Below, piece by piece: positions 34,241 to 47,054 of a DNA stretch of 64,000 nucleotides. The DNA comes from Hybos culiciformis (taxonomy: Eukaryota > Arthropoda > Insecta > Diptera > Hybotidae), in the NCBI GenBank assembly GCA_964007475.1, contig OZ023274.1, positions 39,425,860 to 39,489,859 on the forward strand, written 5' to 3'. The notes under the pieces were generated by a model. That model saw only the letters and a list, made by a program, of their open reading frames with translations. It was not told the origin of the DNA and did no database searches. A program made the translations under genes and the position numbers. Position 1 is the stretch's first letter; the number at the start of each line of letters is the position of its first letter.

Positions 34241-34784
34241 CAGACTTTGAACTGCGGCTCTTGAGCCGCATGCGGCTCTTAACATAAATTTATGCGGCTC
34301 CGGAAATCATTTTTTTTTACACTGCATTCGGTTCGAAGAACAATTCTGACAAATTTTTTTTTTCACCCGGCCTAAACTTTTTTCATTCTAAACTACAAAT
34401 AAAGAATTTTCTTGCACCCTAAACTACAAATCAAGAATTTTTTTTCCACTGTAAACTACAAATAAAGAATTTTTATTATTTTGTAAAAATAAACATCGAG
34501 TTTCAATGACGGACGAGAATTGAACAAATCAATTAAGGGTGTCATCATTAAAATTACAATTAATTTTGAAGAATTATATATTTTGAACAATGTATAAAAT
34601 TCATAATTATAAATCAAAATTATTGTTTTATTTAATTTTTAATATTTTAAAACGGTATATAAATCAAAAATTAAATATATTGATTTTCTTATATACATTT
34701 ATAATTATTAAAAAAATTTGCGGCTCTTTAATTTTTGATATTTCTTAAAATTGGCTCGCTTATGTTTCGGGTTGCCCAGGCCTG
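34241..34784. mobile_element. 544-bp hAT-like insertion
   Basis: The left end CAGACTTTGAACTGCGGCTC and right end GGGTTGCCCAGGCCTG are loosely mirrored. The flanks GTCTAATT (34233-34240) and GTCTACCT (34785-34792) match at 6 of 8. Internal GCGGCTCTT repeats occur near both ends. Nested in 33266-34882. Confidence 0.6.
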
Positions 34785-34890
34785 GTCTACCTCAATGGTG
34801 ACGTGAAAATGACTTATACTATGCTTATGGGCGCAATTTTCAAAATCGGCACAGGGCGCCGAATCAGCTAGGACCGGGCCTGTCTGTCGT

Positions 34891-35540
34891 ACATACTTTA
34901 AATTAAAATTATAACTATTACTCACTATTACTCTCAAAAATTTCTCAAATTAATGAATAAATAATTTTGCCAACAGATAAAAGTTTGGCTTATAAAATTG
35001 GTCTTAAGCTTTAACTATTTTACATTGCTTAAAAGACTTTCATCCAACGATCAACGGTCAAATATTAAATTTTAATTAGACTTGAACCAAAATTTAAATT
35101 TATACACAGCCCGGTTATGTAATATAATAAAAAAAGGTGTATTTTATAATGTTTATAAGATATACAATCTGGATCAAATGTCTAAAAACAAATAAAAAAA
35201 AGACAAAAAAAGACGGAAAAAATATACACAATATGCTGTGTATACATATTTTAAGTGTACCTACATATTATATTTAGGGTCACGCAATAATTGAATTGCT
35301 AATGGACCAAAAAAGAAATTTATTGCAAATGCCGTCGAATTTTTTTATTACAACCTCGATTACAACATAACATAATACATAATATATACAAAAATATTTT
35401 TCGGTATTTTGGAACCAAAATAAATACCTACATAAAGTATTGTTTACTTTATTAGCATTCTTTTTTTTTTGTCATAACATAATTTTCACATATTACGACA
35501 AATTAATATAATTTATTAAAAAATATTGGTTTGGACATTT
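34891..35540. other. AT-rich DNA, nothing recognised
   Basis: No frame, repeat or RNA gene supported. Confidence 0.5.
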
Positions 35541-35795
35541 CTGTGGCAAAACGGAATAACAGCATAAGTCCAAAAAAGTTGTTTTTCAGGAAAGCAGTTT
35601 AAAGTATTTTTTCCATCTGTAAAATGATATAAAAACGAGATTATGCTGTTATGTAATAAGGAATATTTCAGTTAATAATTAAGAGATTATTCCAAAAAAT
35701 TGACAGAATAGAAATAAGAACACGTAGAAAAAGATGGCATTAATAACTCGATTTCGACATAACTCGACATATGCTCTTATTCCTTATTGCCACAG
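35541..35795. mobile_element. 255-bp MITE
   Basis: The ends CTGTGGCAAAACGGAATAAC and its mirror TTATTCCTTATTGCCACAG form about 27-bp inverted repeats. ATTT on both sides may be a 4-bp duplication. Class uncertain. Confidence 0.6.
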
Positions 35796-36017
35796 ATTTA
35801 TTAATTATAGTCCCTTGACAGGAAAAAAAAAAGTTAATAATAACTCAAAGACAAGAATGAAAAAAAATTATATAAAATACAAACGTACGTAACTTATATA
35901 TAGGACAAAATACAAAATGTCAAAGAGGATGTTGAAATTATATCAAAAAAAAAAAAAAAATACAAAAAATATTAATAAAAAGAAAATACTCAGAATTTGA
36001 ATAAGAACTAAAAGCTC

Positions 36018-36101
36018 TTATCGATTTCGCTGCAAATCACTTGGACTGTCGTCTAGATTAGATTTCTCAGTATATATTGTGATGTTGTTCTCAAAACAAA
36101 A
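36018..36101 (-). other. Candidate terminal exon
   Basis: After TTTTAG on the minus strand, 27 codons stay open to TAA, ending TEKSNLDDSPSDLQRNR, a composition unlike random AT-rich frames. Acceptor phase is 0, unlike the other candidates nearby. Not recognised. Confidence 0.3.
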
Positions 36102-36560
36102 CTAAAATTAGAAATGATTACCTTATAAATTTTTGAAGCTGCATAAATTATATTTTAATACATTTTCTATTAAAGCCATAACGAAGAATAATCGCGAAAA
36201 GAAAATTTCTCATTACATAACCAAAAGATAAATTATTATCATAAAATTAAGTTATGATTTCAAATAAAAATTGCTCATTAGAAATTCATTTTGTGACAAA
36301 AATCATATCAAATATTTCAGTTGTTCACTTAAATTAAGTGTTGTTGTTAAAAGCCCTTCACAACTTACAAGATTTATTTATTTTTATACTAATAGAAATT
36401 TTTATCTCATCAAACAGAAATCTATGCGTTTTGTAATAATCCAAAAAACTTGAAAAGTAATTTCATAAAAATTTACCAAACATATTAAGACATTATTAAA
36501 CTACATATTTTCAAATGAAAAGCCCACAAAATTTAATGTACAAAACAAAACCACATAGAT

Positions 36561-36642
36561 TTAATTCAATAATTTTCTGTTGAAATATTCTACAGTCTTG
36601 CGAGGGTGATGTCCTTTTTTCAACAAGAGCAGTTTCACGATA
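36561..36642 (-). other. Candidate terminal exon
   Basis: CAAAAG on the minus strand is followed by one base and 26 codons (IVKLLLLKKGHHPRKTVEYF, then NRKLLN) to TAA. Phase 2. Not recognised. Confidence 0.3.
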
Positions 36643-36649
36643 CTTTTGA

Positions 36650-38435
36650 ATAAAATATATTCATTGGATCTAAATTTTAAATATAACATTAAAAAATTAA
36701 ATAAATTTTTAACTCAAATGATTTTTACACAAAAAATTATATTCACAAGAAGGAAATTTATCGATTCTTTTCACAATTTCTTTGAGGTTTAATACTCACT
36801 TACAGAGCGAAAATCAGTTATAAAAATCCTGTCTTCTATTAATTCCTAACCTTTTTCCCGTCCTCAAAATAATAGTTATTTTGAAACAAAATAGATAAAT
36901 AAATTGATAAATGAAAAAATTGAGTTCGAAACAAAATTCAATCATTTCTTTTGTTTAACTACCAAATAATGTTTCCTGAAATTTTTTTTACTTAACATCT
37001 GAAATATTTGTTAAGAAATCCATTGTACACAAGTCAATGTTTTCTTTAATCTTTAGAAAAATTTTTTTTATGTACTTGTACATAATGTATTTAAAATGAA
37101 GGACCCGAAATAAGCATAACGATTTGTATATGCTATTTTTTTTTTTTTTTTGGGATACAAAAATATGTACAAATTAAAGCAAATATAAAAAATTATATTA
37201 AAATTAAATTCTTTTATATTTGTGGTTTCCGGCTAGAAGTTTGGATGTCATGTACTCAAATAAATATATAGATTTAGGTATGTATTATGTATATCCAAAA
37301 ATGTATTTAAAGAATTTGTATAAATAATATACATATACATATAAAAAAAAAATATAATTCATTTTGATTTAAACTTTAATTTAAAATTTTGTTTTTTTAA
37401 CAATTATGGTATTCTGGATAACAAAACCACGAATGTAACATTATTATTTTTTTACATAAATAAAATATATATGTGTAAAAAAAATCGTTAATATATGAAA
37501 ATAGAATTAAAAATGTTAATATTTCGTATGTAGCTACATATAATGAAAAAATAATTCTTTTGAGATTCAGAACTAACAAAATGGTAATAAATTATAACAG
37601 AAAATTAATTATTTAAGTCCTAAAAATAATGTAAATGTTAAATTTTGATTAGTTTTAGGATCATTGGGACACTTAAAGAGAAAAACTTGTTAGTATACTA
37701 TATTAGTAGCAAACAAAATTCAATTGATGGAAAACTAATTACGCAGAAATTCATGAAACCATGGCATGGCATATTAATTATGATTTTAATTTAAAATGGT
37801 ACTCCATAAAGGACATACATAGAATATTTTGTAAAGTTTATCAAATAAGAGCAAAAAGCTACAAATATATTGAAAAAAAAGGAAATTTACCACATCAAGT
37901 GTAATCATTTAAAAAATTTTATTACACTATGATAAATGATACAGACATTGAAGGGGCATTTCGAAAATATATATTTTAAATTGAATTACTGAAATTTTTA
38001 CAATCTTTAAGATTAAAAGAAAAAATTTTTCAATAATTTAATGGGAAGCGTTTAATTTTCAAAGAATATACAATTTAGAAAATTTTGTGTAAAATAAATC
38101 TTCATTCAATTTACATAATTTTTATATAAATATTGTTATTATTATTTATTTTTTTTAAAATATATGTATATTTTAAATAACAAAAATATTTTTTGGGTTG
38201 TAAACTTTTTGTTAAAAATTTTAAATTCTAAATTAAAGCACACCATTTGGAGCATTTATAGGATTATGAATTTTTATTTATACATTGCCTATAATTAAAT
38301 TAAATATATTGTACTCAACCCAAAATAATTTACATATTCCAATATTTACTATTATTTACTTACATATTGAAATTTTCACTCATTCTACCAAAGAATATAA
38401 GTTTATAGGAATATTGTATTAAACTATACGCCGTC
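36650..38435. other. AT-rich DNA, nothing firm
   Basis: Several acceptor-like sites on the minus strand (for example near 37240 and 37655) open very short frames that I regard as chance. Confidence 0.45.
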
Positions 38436-38493
38436 TTATTTTCCTCCATACTTGTTCAGGAAATGCTCTTCCAGAATTCGCCGTGAAGTGATA
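38436..38493 (-). other. Candidate terminal exon
   Basis: A long pyrimidine-rich stretch on the minus strand ends CAAACAAG and is followed by one base, 18 codons (ITSRRILEEHFLNKYGGK) and TAA. Phase 2. It is the most protein-like of the short candidates. The family is not recognised. Confidence 0.4.
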
Positions 38494-39026
38494 CTTGTTT
38501 GAAATGAAAATGAAATAAAATTGAAATTGAAATTTAACTTCTAAAAAAAGTAGAAGTGAAATATATTTTTATTCTAGACTGGAAATTGAAAACCTATATA
38601 ACAAAATAATCAATAATCCCATTTACATTATTCCAGATATTTCGAGAATTTTCACTTTAAACAAAAATTAAAGCTGACATAATATTCTCTAAGTTTATAA
38701 ATTTTTAACAGAAAACTTTCTAGAACAAAAGAATAAATAAAGTACATATAAAAAGTTAAGAACAATGCATCAAAAATTTTTAAGATATTATAGGTTAGGT
38801 TACCTAAAAATAAATGAACTGAAATAATTGCATACTACTTATTCATATACATATTTGTGTACTATGCAAATATTACTCAAACAACAATAAGTCATATCCC
38901 CTTAAATGTCAAGAGTACTTGAACCACGAAGCGAAAAAAATACATATGTATATGTACATTATTATTATTATTTTTATTTTTTGAATAAAAAATAATAATT
39001 TCAAACTCTTGAAAGCTGTGTAATAG

Positions 39027-40350
39027 TAGATTACAATACAGGTTAAGAAAATTTGTTATTCTTGCGAGTTGTGTATACACACAAACACATAGACACTAGT
39101 CATGTTTATATCACGAGACCGAAGGTCGAGTGTCTATGTGTTTGCCTATGTGTTTGACGAGTGTCTATGTGTTTGTGTGTATACACAACGAGCTGTATAA
39201 CAAATTTGATTAACATGTATTGTATACTGCTTTAATGTGCATGGGAGAGGGAGTTGAAAACAATACATTTACAATGAAAAAAATAAACAAAAAAGTTCAA
39301 AATGAAGCAAGGAAATAAAATTTAATTAATACGGAAGTAAATTTATTTTTCGAAATGATTTCAAACCGGATGATTTAAGATCAGCTAATTCCTAAAATAT
39401 TAAAAAAAATTAGTAATTTTTCCAAAAAAAATTATTCATTGTCTTTTTTGCAAAAAAAAAAATCTAATAATTACTAATTTTTTTTTTATTATTTTAAGAG
39501 CTAATGGTCTTCTTTATTTTATAATTTTTTTTTTTATAATTAAAAATAAAATCAAATAATTATATAATTATAATTTATATTTACAATAAATAATCTCCTT
39601 GTTGCTGCCATTTTCCTCGTTTGTTGATAAAAGAAAAAAAAATTCTTACTTGACATTTGACAATTATTGACAGCAAACTTTATAATGACAACAAAGATAT
39701 TTTCAGGGTTACCATTGTTCTATTTTTATTCATTTTGTTTTTTTGAATAAAAATAAGTGCAATTTTTGAAGTGTGGTTTAAATTATTGTACTAAAATCCA
39801 ACTACACTCGTTTAAAAATTTAGTAGTAGAGGTTCGAAGATCCTTTAAAAATAGTAGATTGAAACACATGTTAAGAAAATTCATCGACTGATCGACTGGC
39901 CGCTTTTTAGAAAAAAAAAAAATAGCCGCGTATTTTTTTATTGGTTCTTCTTTTTTTTTTTTGTTTGCTCAGAGGGAAAATATAGATTAGCTCAGAGGGA
40001 AAATATAGATTTTTAGCATTATAAACTAAGCTTTGTTTGACATTGATATGATGCATGTGAGAGGTATACATTTGCAATTTTTTTTTTTTTTTTTGTATTT
40101 CTCTGTAAGTCTGTATTGAAATATTGTGAGTGTGATTGATATTATTTTTGTTTATAGTATTACGCAGTTCAAAATGAAGAATGTAAATACAATATAGAGC
40201 AATGTAAATACAATTTAAATCACAGGGAAATGTAAATACAATTTACATTCCTCTATAATTGTATGTGTATTGATGCATGTAATGGACCATTTACCGAGCT
40301 AAATTTGCGAATGTAAATACAACATACCGAAGCCCTGCGCATTAAAATAT
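39027..40350. repeat. Interspersed repeat with hairpin (copy 2)
   Basis: Inverted arms (about 39027-39080 and 39175-39232) surround ATATCACGAGACCGAAGGTC, and the segment GAGTGTCTATGTGTTTG is duplicated. Its tail (GTATTGAAATATTGTGAG, CGCATTAAAATATTT) appears at 40100-40350 after about 800 bases of other sequence. Same family as 544-1090. Confidence 0.55.
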
Positions 40351-42883
40351 TTTGAACTGATTTTCATAAAAATTAATGTTCACGTTTTCACAAAAAAAAA
40401 AACTGAATTCACTTACAAACTATATAAAGTACTTATGTAGATATTTTGTTTTTACTTATTGGATGAGGAGCGTTCAAACGGAAAGTGGTTTAGCTGCAAA
40501 TAATAAAAACAAAATAGAACATTCATTTGAATTAAACCGAGCAATGAAAAAATCAAAAATAATTTGAAACAAGTTAAAATTTCAAAAATACTTCATCCTT
40601 AAAATATTGCATAAATTGACTGATTTTATTATAATCGTTTTATTCCGAAAAATCTGGAACCTCTTTCGTTACAGATGAATCACTATGCCCACCAACACTG
40701 CATATATATATTCTGTATGTTAAATGAAGCATTTTTATTATTCATCATCATTATAGTATAAAATATTTTTTAACAAAATTCTTTAAGTAAATATTTTACG
40801 AAATTTTCTTCACAAGATGAATTATTTTTTAACCCAATTTCGAAGAATCTTAACATTATTAATGTAAAAACATTAAATAACAAGATGAAAATATAAGTTT
40901 AAAGAAATTCAAAATTGCAACTTTTGATCATTTTAAAATCGAAGATTATAATCTTTGTTTTAATTAATTATAAGAAGGACCAAAATGAGGAGCTTATATA
41001 ATTCAATGAAACTACCATGAATTCGAGTAAATATATGTGACAATTATCGTGAGACTTTAAAATATAAGCGAACATTCATTTTTTTAACATTGAAGCAGAA
41101 AAGAAAAGAAATTTTTCTTGACTCGATTATTAAAAATTTGTTCAAAGTTTTGTTTTAGTTTACTAGCTCGAAAATGGGACATCATATATTATCGGCTTCA
41201 AACACAGTATGAAAAAAAATTATACGAGTAGAACAATTATTTTTTTTTCCTTTCTCATTTTTTTTATATTTTATTATAAAAAAATGATATTAATGTCACA
41301 AGTTTTTCTGACAACATAAACAATTTCTGCATTGTAAATATATATATTTTTTTATCTAAATCTTTCTTATTTTTTGTTCAAAAATTATAATATTTCATAA
41401 CATTTTATTTCGAAATATTTATTTAACCATATAACGTCAAGTAACTATTTTATTTACTGTGTCTCCTCAGTAGGGAAAATCCTAAATATGATACAAATTT
41501 TCATCATGAATATACAGATATAAAATTTCTGAATATATATATAAATAAGTGTAAGGTTTATGTAAAGTGGAAAATTACTATTTTTGGTATGTTCTTTAAG
41601 TTGTTATAACAATTTAGTATATACTACACTCTCTTTAATAGAAAGATATCACGTTTCTTTAAATATGAAAGAAAATTTATAAGAATAAAAAAAAATATTT
41701 TATGTATAATACATAATTATATATATATTTTTTACTATTTTAAGAATAATTTTATCCCATCACGTCCTTTCTACACATTTTATAATACTTTTTAGAGTAT
41801 AGTTTATTTGGATTTTTGTTTTATTTATAAAGACGAGATTTGTTGAATTTAATAAAATGTAAATAATAACTTAATATTTACACAAAACATGTAAGACCGA
41901 GAAGTTGAATAAAAAAAATATATATACGGAATTTTCTTTTTAAAATTATATTGAATTTAAAAATTGAATTGCTTGAATTTAATCAACCTTTGAATTCACA
42001 CAAACATTAAAAAGAAGTTTACTAAATTTTCTTTGACTGTAAATCTTTGAAATATTTTAATAAGATTTTAAATAGACACTTTCTTAATTATGTAATCAAA
42101 TTGTGAGCTTGTCTCTATTTTACTTAAATAGGGTCAGTAATATTCCAATTAAAAGTATTTTCTATCCGCACGCATATGAAATATTTTAATCCTATCTGTT
42201 TGTTGATTTAAAAGAATTTCACCCCTTTTAAAACAAAATCGCCGAGAACAAGATAACTGAGAATAATTATTTCCATAGGAATTTTAAATTCGTAAAATTA
42301 CTAAAAACGCATCTCGCATAGTTTAAGCATTTGGGCCATGGTTATGTGAAAAAAAATATTTTAACTTTTTTGGCTATTTAGACTTAATTAAAAAAAAAAA
42401 AAGAGCTAAAATGTATATAATCTAAATACATAACACATTATGTATTTTATGTTGCAGTACGTTACCTTGAAAAAAAAGAAGATTTTCCCTTAAGGAAAAA
42501 GTATAAGTGATATAATGTTAAAGAGGACAATAATACAGGTTTGTTTTTTATTACATAAAATAAATTCAAAATTATGTACAATATGTACAGCAAAGAGTTT
42601 TCTATTATCTTTGGAAGACATGATGCTAGAAATGGAAATATAGTATTATTTTAAATTAACAAGGGTAAAAGTTCAAACAATTTTCTTATGCATAAATATA
42701 TGTATAATTATTAATGTTGAGTTGCAGCACATTGCAATTCTACATATGTATCTTCAAAACATGCAAAAACAAATTAAAAACATTAATTTCTTTTTAATAT
42801 AATTTTTTTTTTAATTTTAACTTTTTATATGAGCCTAAAGGTTGATTCCATGGATTCGAATGCGAATTCAGATTATATACAAT
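40351..42883. other. AT-rich DNA, no gene supported
   Basis: A 63-codon plus-strand frame at 40376-40567 starts without ATG and is split by a good minus-strand acceptor (TTATTATTTGCAG at about 40490), so coding is unproven on either strand. The rest holds nothing recognised. Confidence 0.4.
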
Positions 42884-42892
42884 ATTTACAGT

Positions 42893-43954
42893 GGGAGCGG
42901 GCCTCTTTGCAAATTCCATATTGCAAAAGTCTATTTGGCCGAAAGCCACTTATCAAATTTGTATGTTTCGCAAATCTCCATTTCGCAAAAAAAACTCTTT
43001 AACAAAATTCCATTTGGCCTAATGCGACACTTCGCAAAAAGATATTTCTCAAAATACCAATTCACAACATTATATTAATTGAGACACTTCGCAAAAGTAT
43101 AGTTTAACAAATTTTTTTATATTGCACAAATATGATGAATAGAATATTAAAGGTTTTTTTTAACTGTAAAAAAAAAAGCATGTAGGATTTTATAGGCTCA
43201 TGGATCAAATCCGAAAAGAAATATTGTATGTAACGGCTAAAATAAAAAAATTTGAAATGGGTGGGCCACCAGCAGTAAAAAAAAACAAAATATTACTTAA
43301 AAGATAAAAAAATTGAAAATTTTTTGAAAAGAAAAGACGATTATAGGGAACTCAAACTATTATTTTTGATTGCCGAGAATTTAAAATTAAAATAACTTTT
43401 TTAAATAAAAATATTAATTTTCTAATATGTACATACTGGTTATGTACGTATTGAATATTAAAAAAAATATATATTAAGTATTCATTTTTTAATATTATTT
43501 CTTATATTTACAAACTGGATTTGTATTAACTATATTAAAAAAAAAGATATTAAAAATTCAATAAAATTTCTTAAAATTAAAATGCATATAATTGGAATTG
43601 TTTAATTTAATAATATGCATTTATGATAATGCAACATATTTTAGTGCATGCTAAATATACATTTCGCAACTACCCTTTTTGGCGTAATTCACATTTCGCG
43701 CGCGCGCGCGAAATGTGAATTACGCCAAAAAGGGTAGTTGCGAAATGTATATTTTGCCAAAAGTAGCAGTTGCGAAATGTCCTTATGCTAACTGGAAAGT
43801 TGTTAACTGTCTCATTAGGCTAAAGCGAACGTTTGTTAACTATCCGTTTTGCGAAATGGTTCTTTTGCGAAGTGTCTTTTTTGACAAATGGAATTAGGCA
43901 AAATGTCTTTTTTGTCTTTTTGCGAAATGTCTTTCGGCGATTCAGGTAACACCC
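42893..43954. mobile_element. 1.06 kb Mutator-like element
   Basis: Perfect 9-bp repeats ATTTACAGT flank it (42884-42892 and 43955-43963). The ends are GGGAGCGGGCC and GGTAACACCC. Both halves are packed with short inverted motifs such as ATTTCGCAAA and TTTGCGAAATG, and the middle contains a 102-bp perfect palindrome. No transposase. Confidence 0.8.
43653..43754. repeat. 102-bp perfect palindrome without spacer
   Basis: The sequence is its own reverse complement around 43703/43704, with the centre a CG/GC run. It forms part of the Mutator-like element. Spacer-free palindromes of this size are unstable, so it may be recent or an assembly product. Confidence 0.95.
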
Positions 43955-43963
43955 ATTTACAGT

Positions 43964-45301
43964 ACCGCTTTTATTTAGCCACTTTTTTCACTACATCTGA
44001 ACATTTTGCTTTGTCCCCCGTGAGCTAAGGTTTAATAGATTATTAATCTTCATTAAAAATTTTGGAGATATTTTTAAATGACGCAAAATATGGCTAAAAC
44101 ATTTATAAATGTGGATAATAATTTCTTTTTTATATTTTGTGGGTTTAAAGTTTTTTATCACTGTATGTTTGAAAACTTTGAACTTAATAGTTATTCTCGA
44201 AGCTATTAAATTTGTGCAAATTTGTAATTTTTATCCTTCAAAAAAAACAAACAAAAAAATAGATATTACAAACTAAGTTCGTGGATCATTTTGTGTACCG
44301 AATTTATATGTATATAAAATTTGTATTTAAAGATAAATATCATGGTACCATTTTTAAAGTTTTCTTAATTTGGCACTTTTTTTTTTGTTTTTTAATTTTT
44401 TAATACATATTATGAAATTATATACATATATATAAAATTTCCCCTTTGATTTGTCTCTTGCTTACAGCAATTCATTAAAAGTTGATGAATCATTTATTTG
44501 CAATAAAAAAATTTTTTAAGGGCTATTAAGAAATTATTAACGAATTTTACAATATTTTTTATTTACAATTAAAATAAAAAATTGAAGAATATTTAATTTA
44601 AATTTGTGTAATAAAAATATGAATACGCCGTAATATGCAAAAACGAATAATAAAACTTTATTTTATTGTTTTTTTATAATAATATATAGTTTTTGTGTGT
44701 TATATTCACAAAATTCTTGGTTGAATGAATTTAAGTTTTTTATTCAATTTATATGAAAATTAATTCGTTTTTTTTAGTGTAAATAAGAAAGCAAAAAATA
44801 AGAAAGTAAATTGTTTGAACTTTTACCCTTGTTATATTAAAATACATACTATATTTCCATTTCTAGCATCATGTCTTCCAAAGATGTTGCAGGATAAACA
44901 AAATTTTAAATAAAGGACTTGCCAGAAATAATTTTTTTTTTATATTTTGAAGAACATACTGCAAAGAGTTGTTAAAAAAGGAAATTTTAGTAAACGGTGA
45001 TAATTAAAGTTTTCTATATTTAATTTAATTTAATTTAGATAAAATTAAGTTTTGAATTTTGATTGCTAAAGGAAAGCTTTATTGAGAATGTCTTTATGTC
45101 ACTTTTAATTTCTTATACTTATATTTGACTGGTAATTACATATAGATAATTTTAGCAAAATGAATTTTTCCGTTGCAGAGAAGGAAATTGTCAAACAGAG
45201 AAAAATTTCTTAAAAAAAAGCGACTTGCATTTTGACACTTTGAGACTTTGGATGCACAAAATTTAAATTGCACCACATTAAAGTCATATTTCTGTATAAT
45301 C
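43964..45301. other. AT-rich DNA, nothing recognised
   Basis: No frame, repeat or RNA gene supported. Confidence 0.5.
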
Positions 45302-45520
45302 ATATAGATTAAGAATACAGAAAGATGGGAAGCTTCATACAACATTATTTTTGGTATTTTTAAGTCAACGTGTTAGTAAAACAAAATAAAATACGTGATA
45401 ATTATCAATGTATGAAAAGAATTTTATTTAGTTTTACTAACACCTTCACAATAAAATACCAAAAAAGACTGAAAAAATGTTGAATGAAGCTTCCCATCTT
45501 TCTGTATTCTTAATCTATGG
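45302..45520. repeat. Long hairpin, arms about 95 bp
   Basis: TAGATTAAGAATACAGAAAG, then ATGGGAAGCTTCAT and TTAGTAAAAC, are mirrored after a loop of about 30 bases. It is probably a small foldback MITE. If transcribed it could act as a hairpin RNA. Confidence 0.75.
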
Positions 45521-46079
45521 TATAATATATTGAAATGTTTACTCTTATACATAAATTTTATTTTGAGTATGTATAGAACTTTATGTTGCATTGCATTTAT
45601 AAAACTTGAACATTTACAAATGAAAAATAACTTTTTACAAAACAAAAAAAAAAACTAAAAATAAACTAAATTTGCTAAGTGCTTGCTTGTAAAGTTTTTT
45701 TTTTTTTTGAATTCTAGTTTAAAATATAAATATAACAAAAAATTGGGTTCATAATATTTATTTTCTAAAAAAAAAAGAATAAAATAATGCTTCGTATATT
45801 TTTAACATAACAACATCCTATAATTGCAATGAACTTTTCATATGAATTGTTGATTTAACACTTTTCGTAGAGAAAAAAAAAAAACAATTATAAATACATT
45901 TTCCAAGTAATTAAAATGTTCTATTTTGATTTTATTTTTTTATTTTTATTATTTTTGTTTATAAAAACGGAAATATCCATGGTACTGCAAAAACATAAAT
46001 ACATAGACATATAATGTCGTCATTGATCTGCGAAAGGTCACTAACTCAATATTTAGGTAAAATAGGGTATTATTAAATA

Positions 46080-46220
46080 ATTTTCATCGTTTCAGATATA
46101 ATCTATGGAAAAACTCTTAAACCCTGCCTACTATACTAATTCAAACGCTAATAATATCGTTATTCAAAATCGATTTTGCAATTATCATAAATCAAATATA
46201 CCACAAATTTGACTTTTATG
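46080..46220 (+). other. Weak ORF after an acceptor-like site
   Basis: TTTCATCGTTTCAG is followed by an ATG frame of 35 codons (MEKLLNPAYYTNSNANNIVI at its start). A stop precedes the ATG in frame, so it would have to be an initiating exon. Low support. Confidence 0.15.
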
Positions 46221-46954
46221 CGATATTTTTTATGTTTATAAAAAACAAAGCCTTTTTTGAAATTTTGGAATAATATCATTTTTTTAATAGTGACAAGAAA
46301 AAAAAATGTTTTTTTCTTTTATTTTTGGGAAACATTAAATCCTATTTAATATTGAATCATAAAATTGTTTTACGGAGCCTTGTTAAATTCTCTTTAGGAT
46401 TCAAGAAGAAAAAACAGATCCACCCAAAAATTAGAAAAAAAAAAAAACTTGTTCTATTATTTCAATTTTATGTTTTTAAGTTCATTGGAAATATATGTAC
46501 CTATACGGAAAATTTTAATATATCCTTCTTTTGTTTTTCTTCCGAAAAGGATTTTTTTTTTTTAGAAATTCAACTTGACGTAAAGTATATGTCACATGCA
46601 TAATACGGAAATATAAGGATTCAATTGAATTTTGTTTTTCTCAATGATAGATGTATTATTGTTAAGTTTTCAGTCATTGAGATACAAATTGCTATACTAA
46701 TTATAATAAGATTCGTACATGATACTGTCATTCGAATAGTACATATACGAAATAAAATTTGGAAATCTAGAGTATTTCTTTATTATTAAATTTTTCACAA
46801 TATCCTAGCAAATATTTACCAATATTTTATTTATATAAAGCATTAACTAATTTATAATGATAATATTATTATTATTATGTAATAAACTATGTAATAAACT
46901 AACGAAAATAATTAAAAACATAAAATAAAGTTTATATTCAATTTTAAATTTCAG

Positions 46955-47054
46955 ATTATTCCGTTTTCAAACTTCAATTGACTCATCAAATCGTATAGCA
47001 TTTTTATTAAAACATAATGAAAAGTTTGTCTCTACATATCTGGGCACGCTGAAC
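46955..47054 (+). other. Candidate internal coding exon
   Basis: A good acceptor (TTTTAAATTTCAG) and a strong donor (AAC|GTAAGT) bound 100 bases with one open frame (one base plus 33 codons: LFRFQTSIDSSNRIAFLLKH, then NEKFVSTYLGTLN). The other two frames have stops. A possible continuation begins after GTGAG at 47494 (NYQYSEPPLHL, stop at 47527-47529). The protein is not recognised. Confidence 0.45.

Larger units (their letters stand above)
33266..34882. mobile_element. hAT-like element carrying two nested insertions
   Basis: The ends CAGGGCCGGTTCT and AGGACCGGGCCTG are mirrored. The flanks TCTGCCGA (33258-33265) and TCTGTCGT (34883-34890) match at 6 of 8, a worn 8-bp duplication. A second shared piece, CACAGGGCGCC, occurs near both ends. 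Removing the nested elements at 33540-34161 and 34241-34784 leaves about 440 bp, so the host is itself a MITE. Confidence 0.7.

Noticed and set aside
40376..40567. Plus-strand 63-codon frame
   Set aside because: No ATG start, and a good minus-strand acceptor lies within it; neither reading can be supported.
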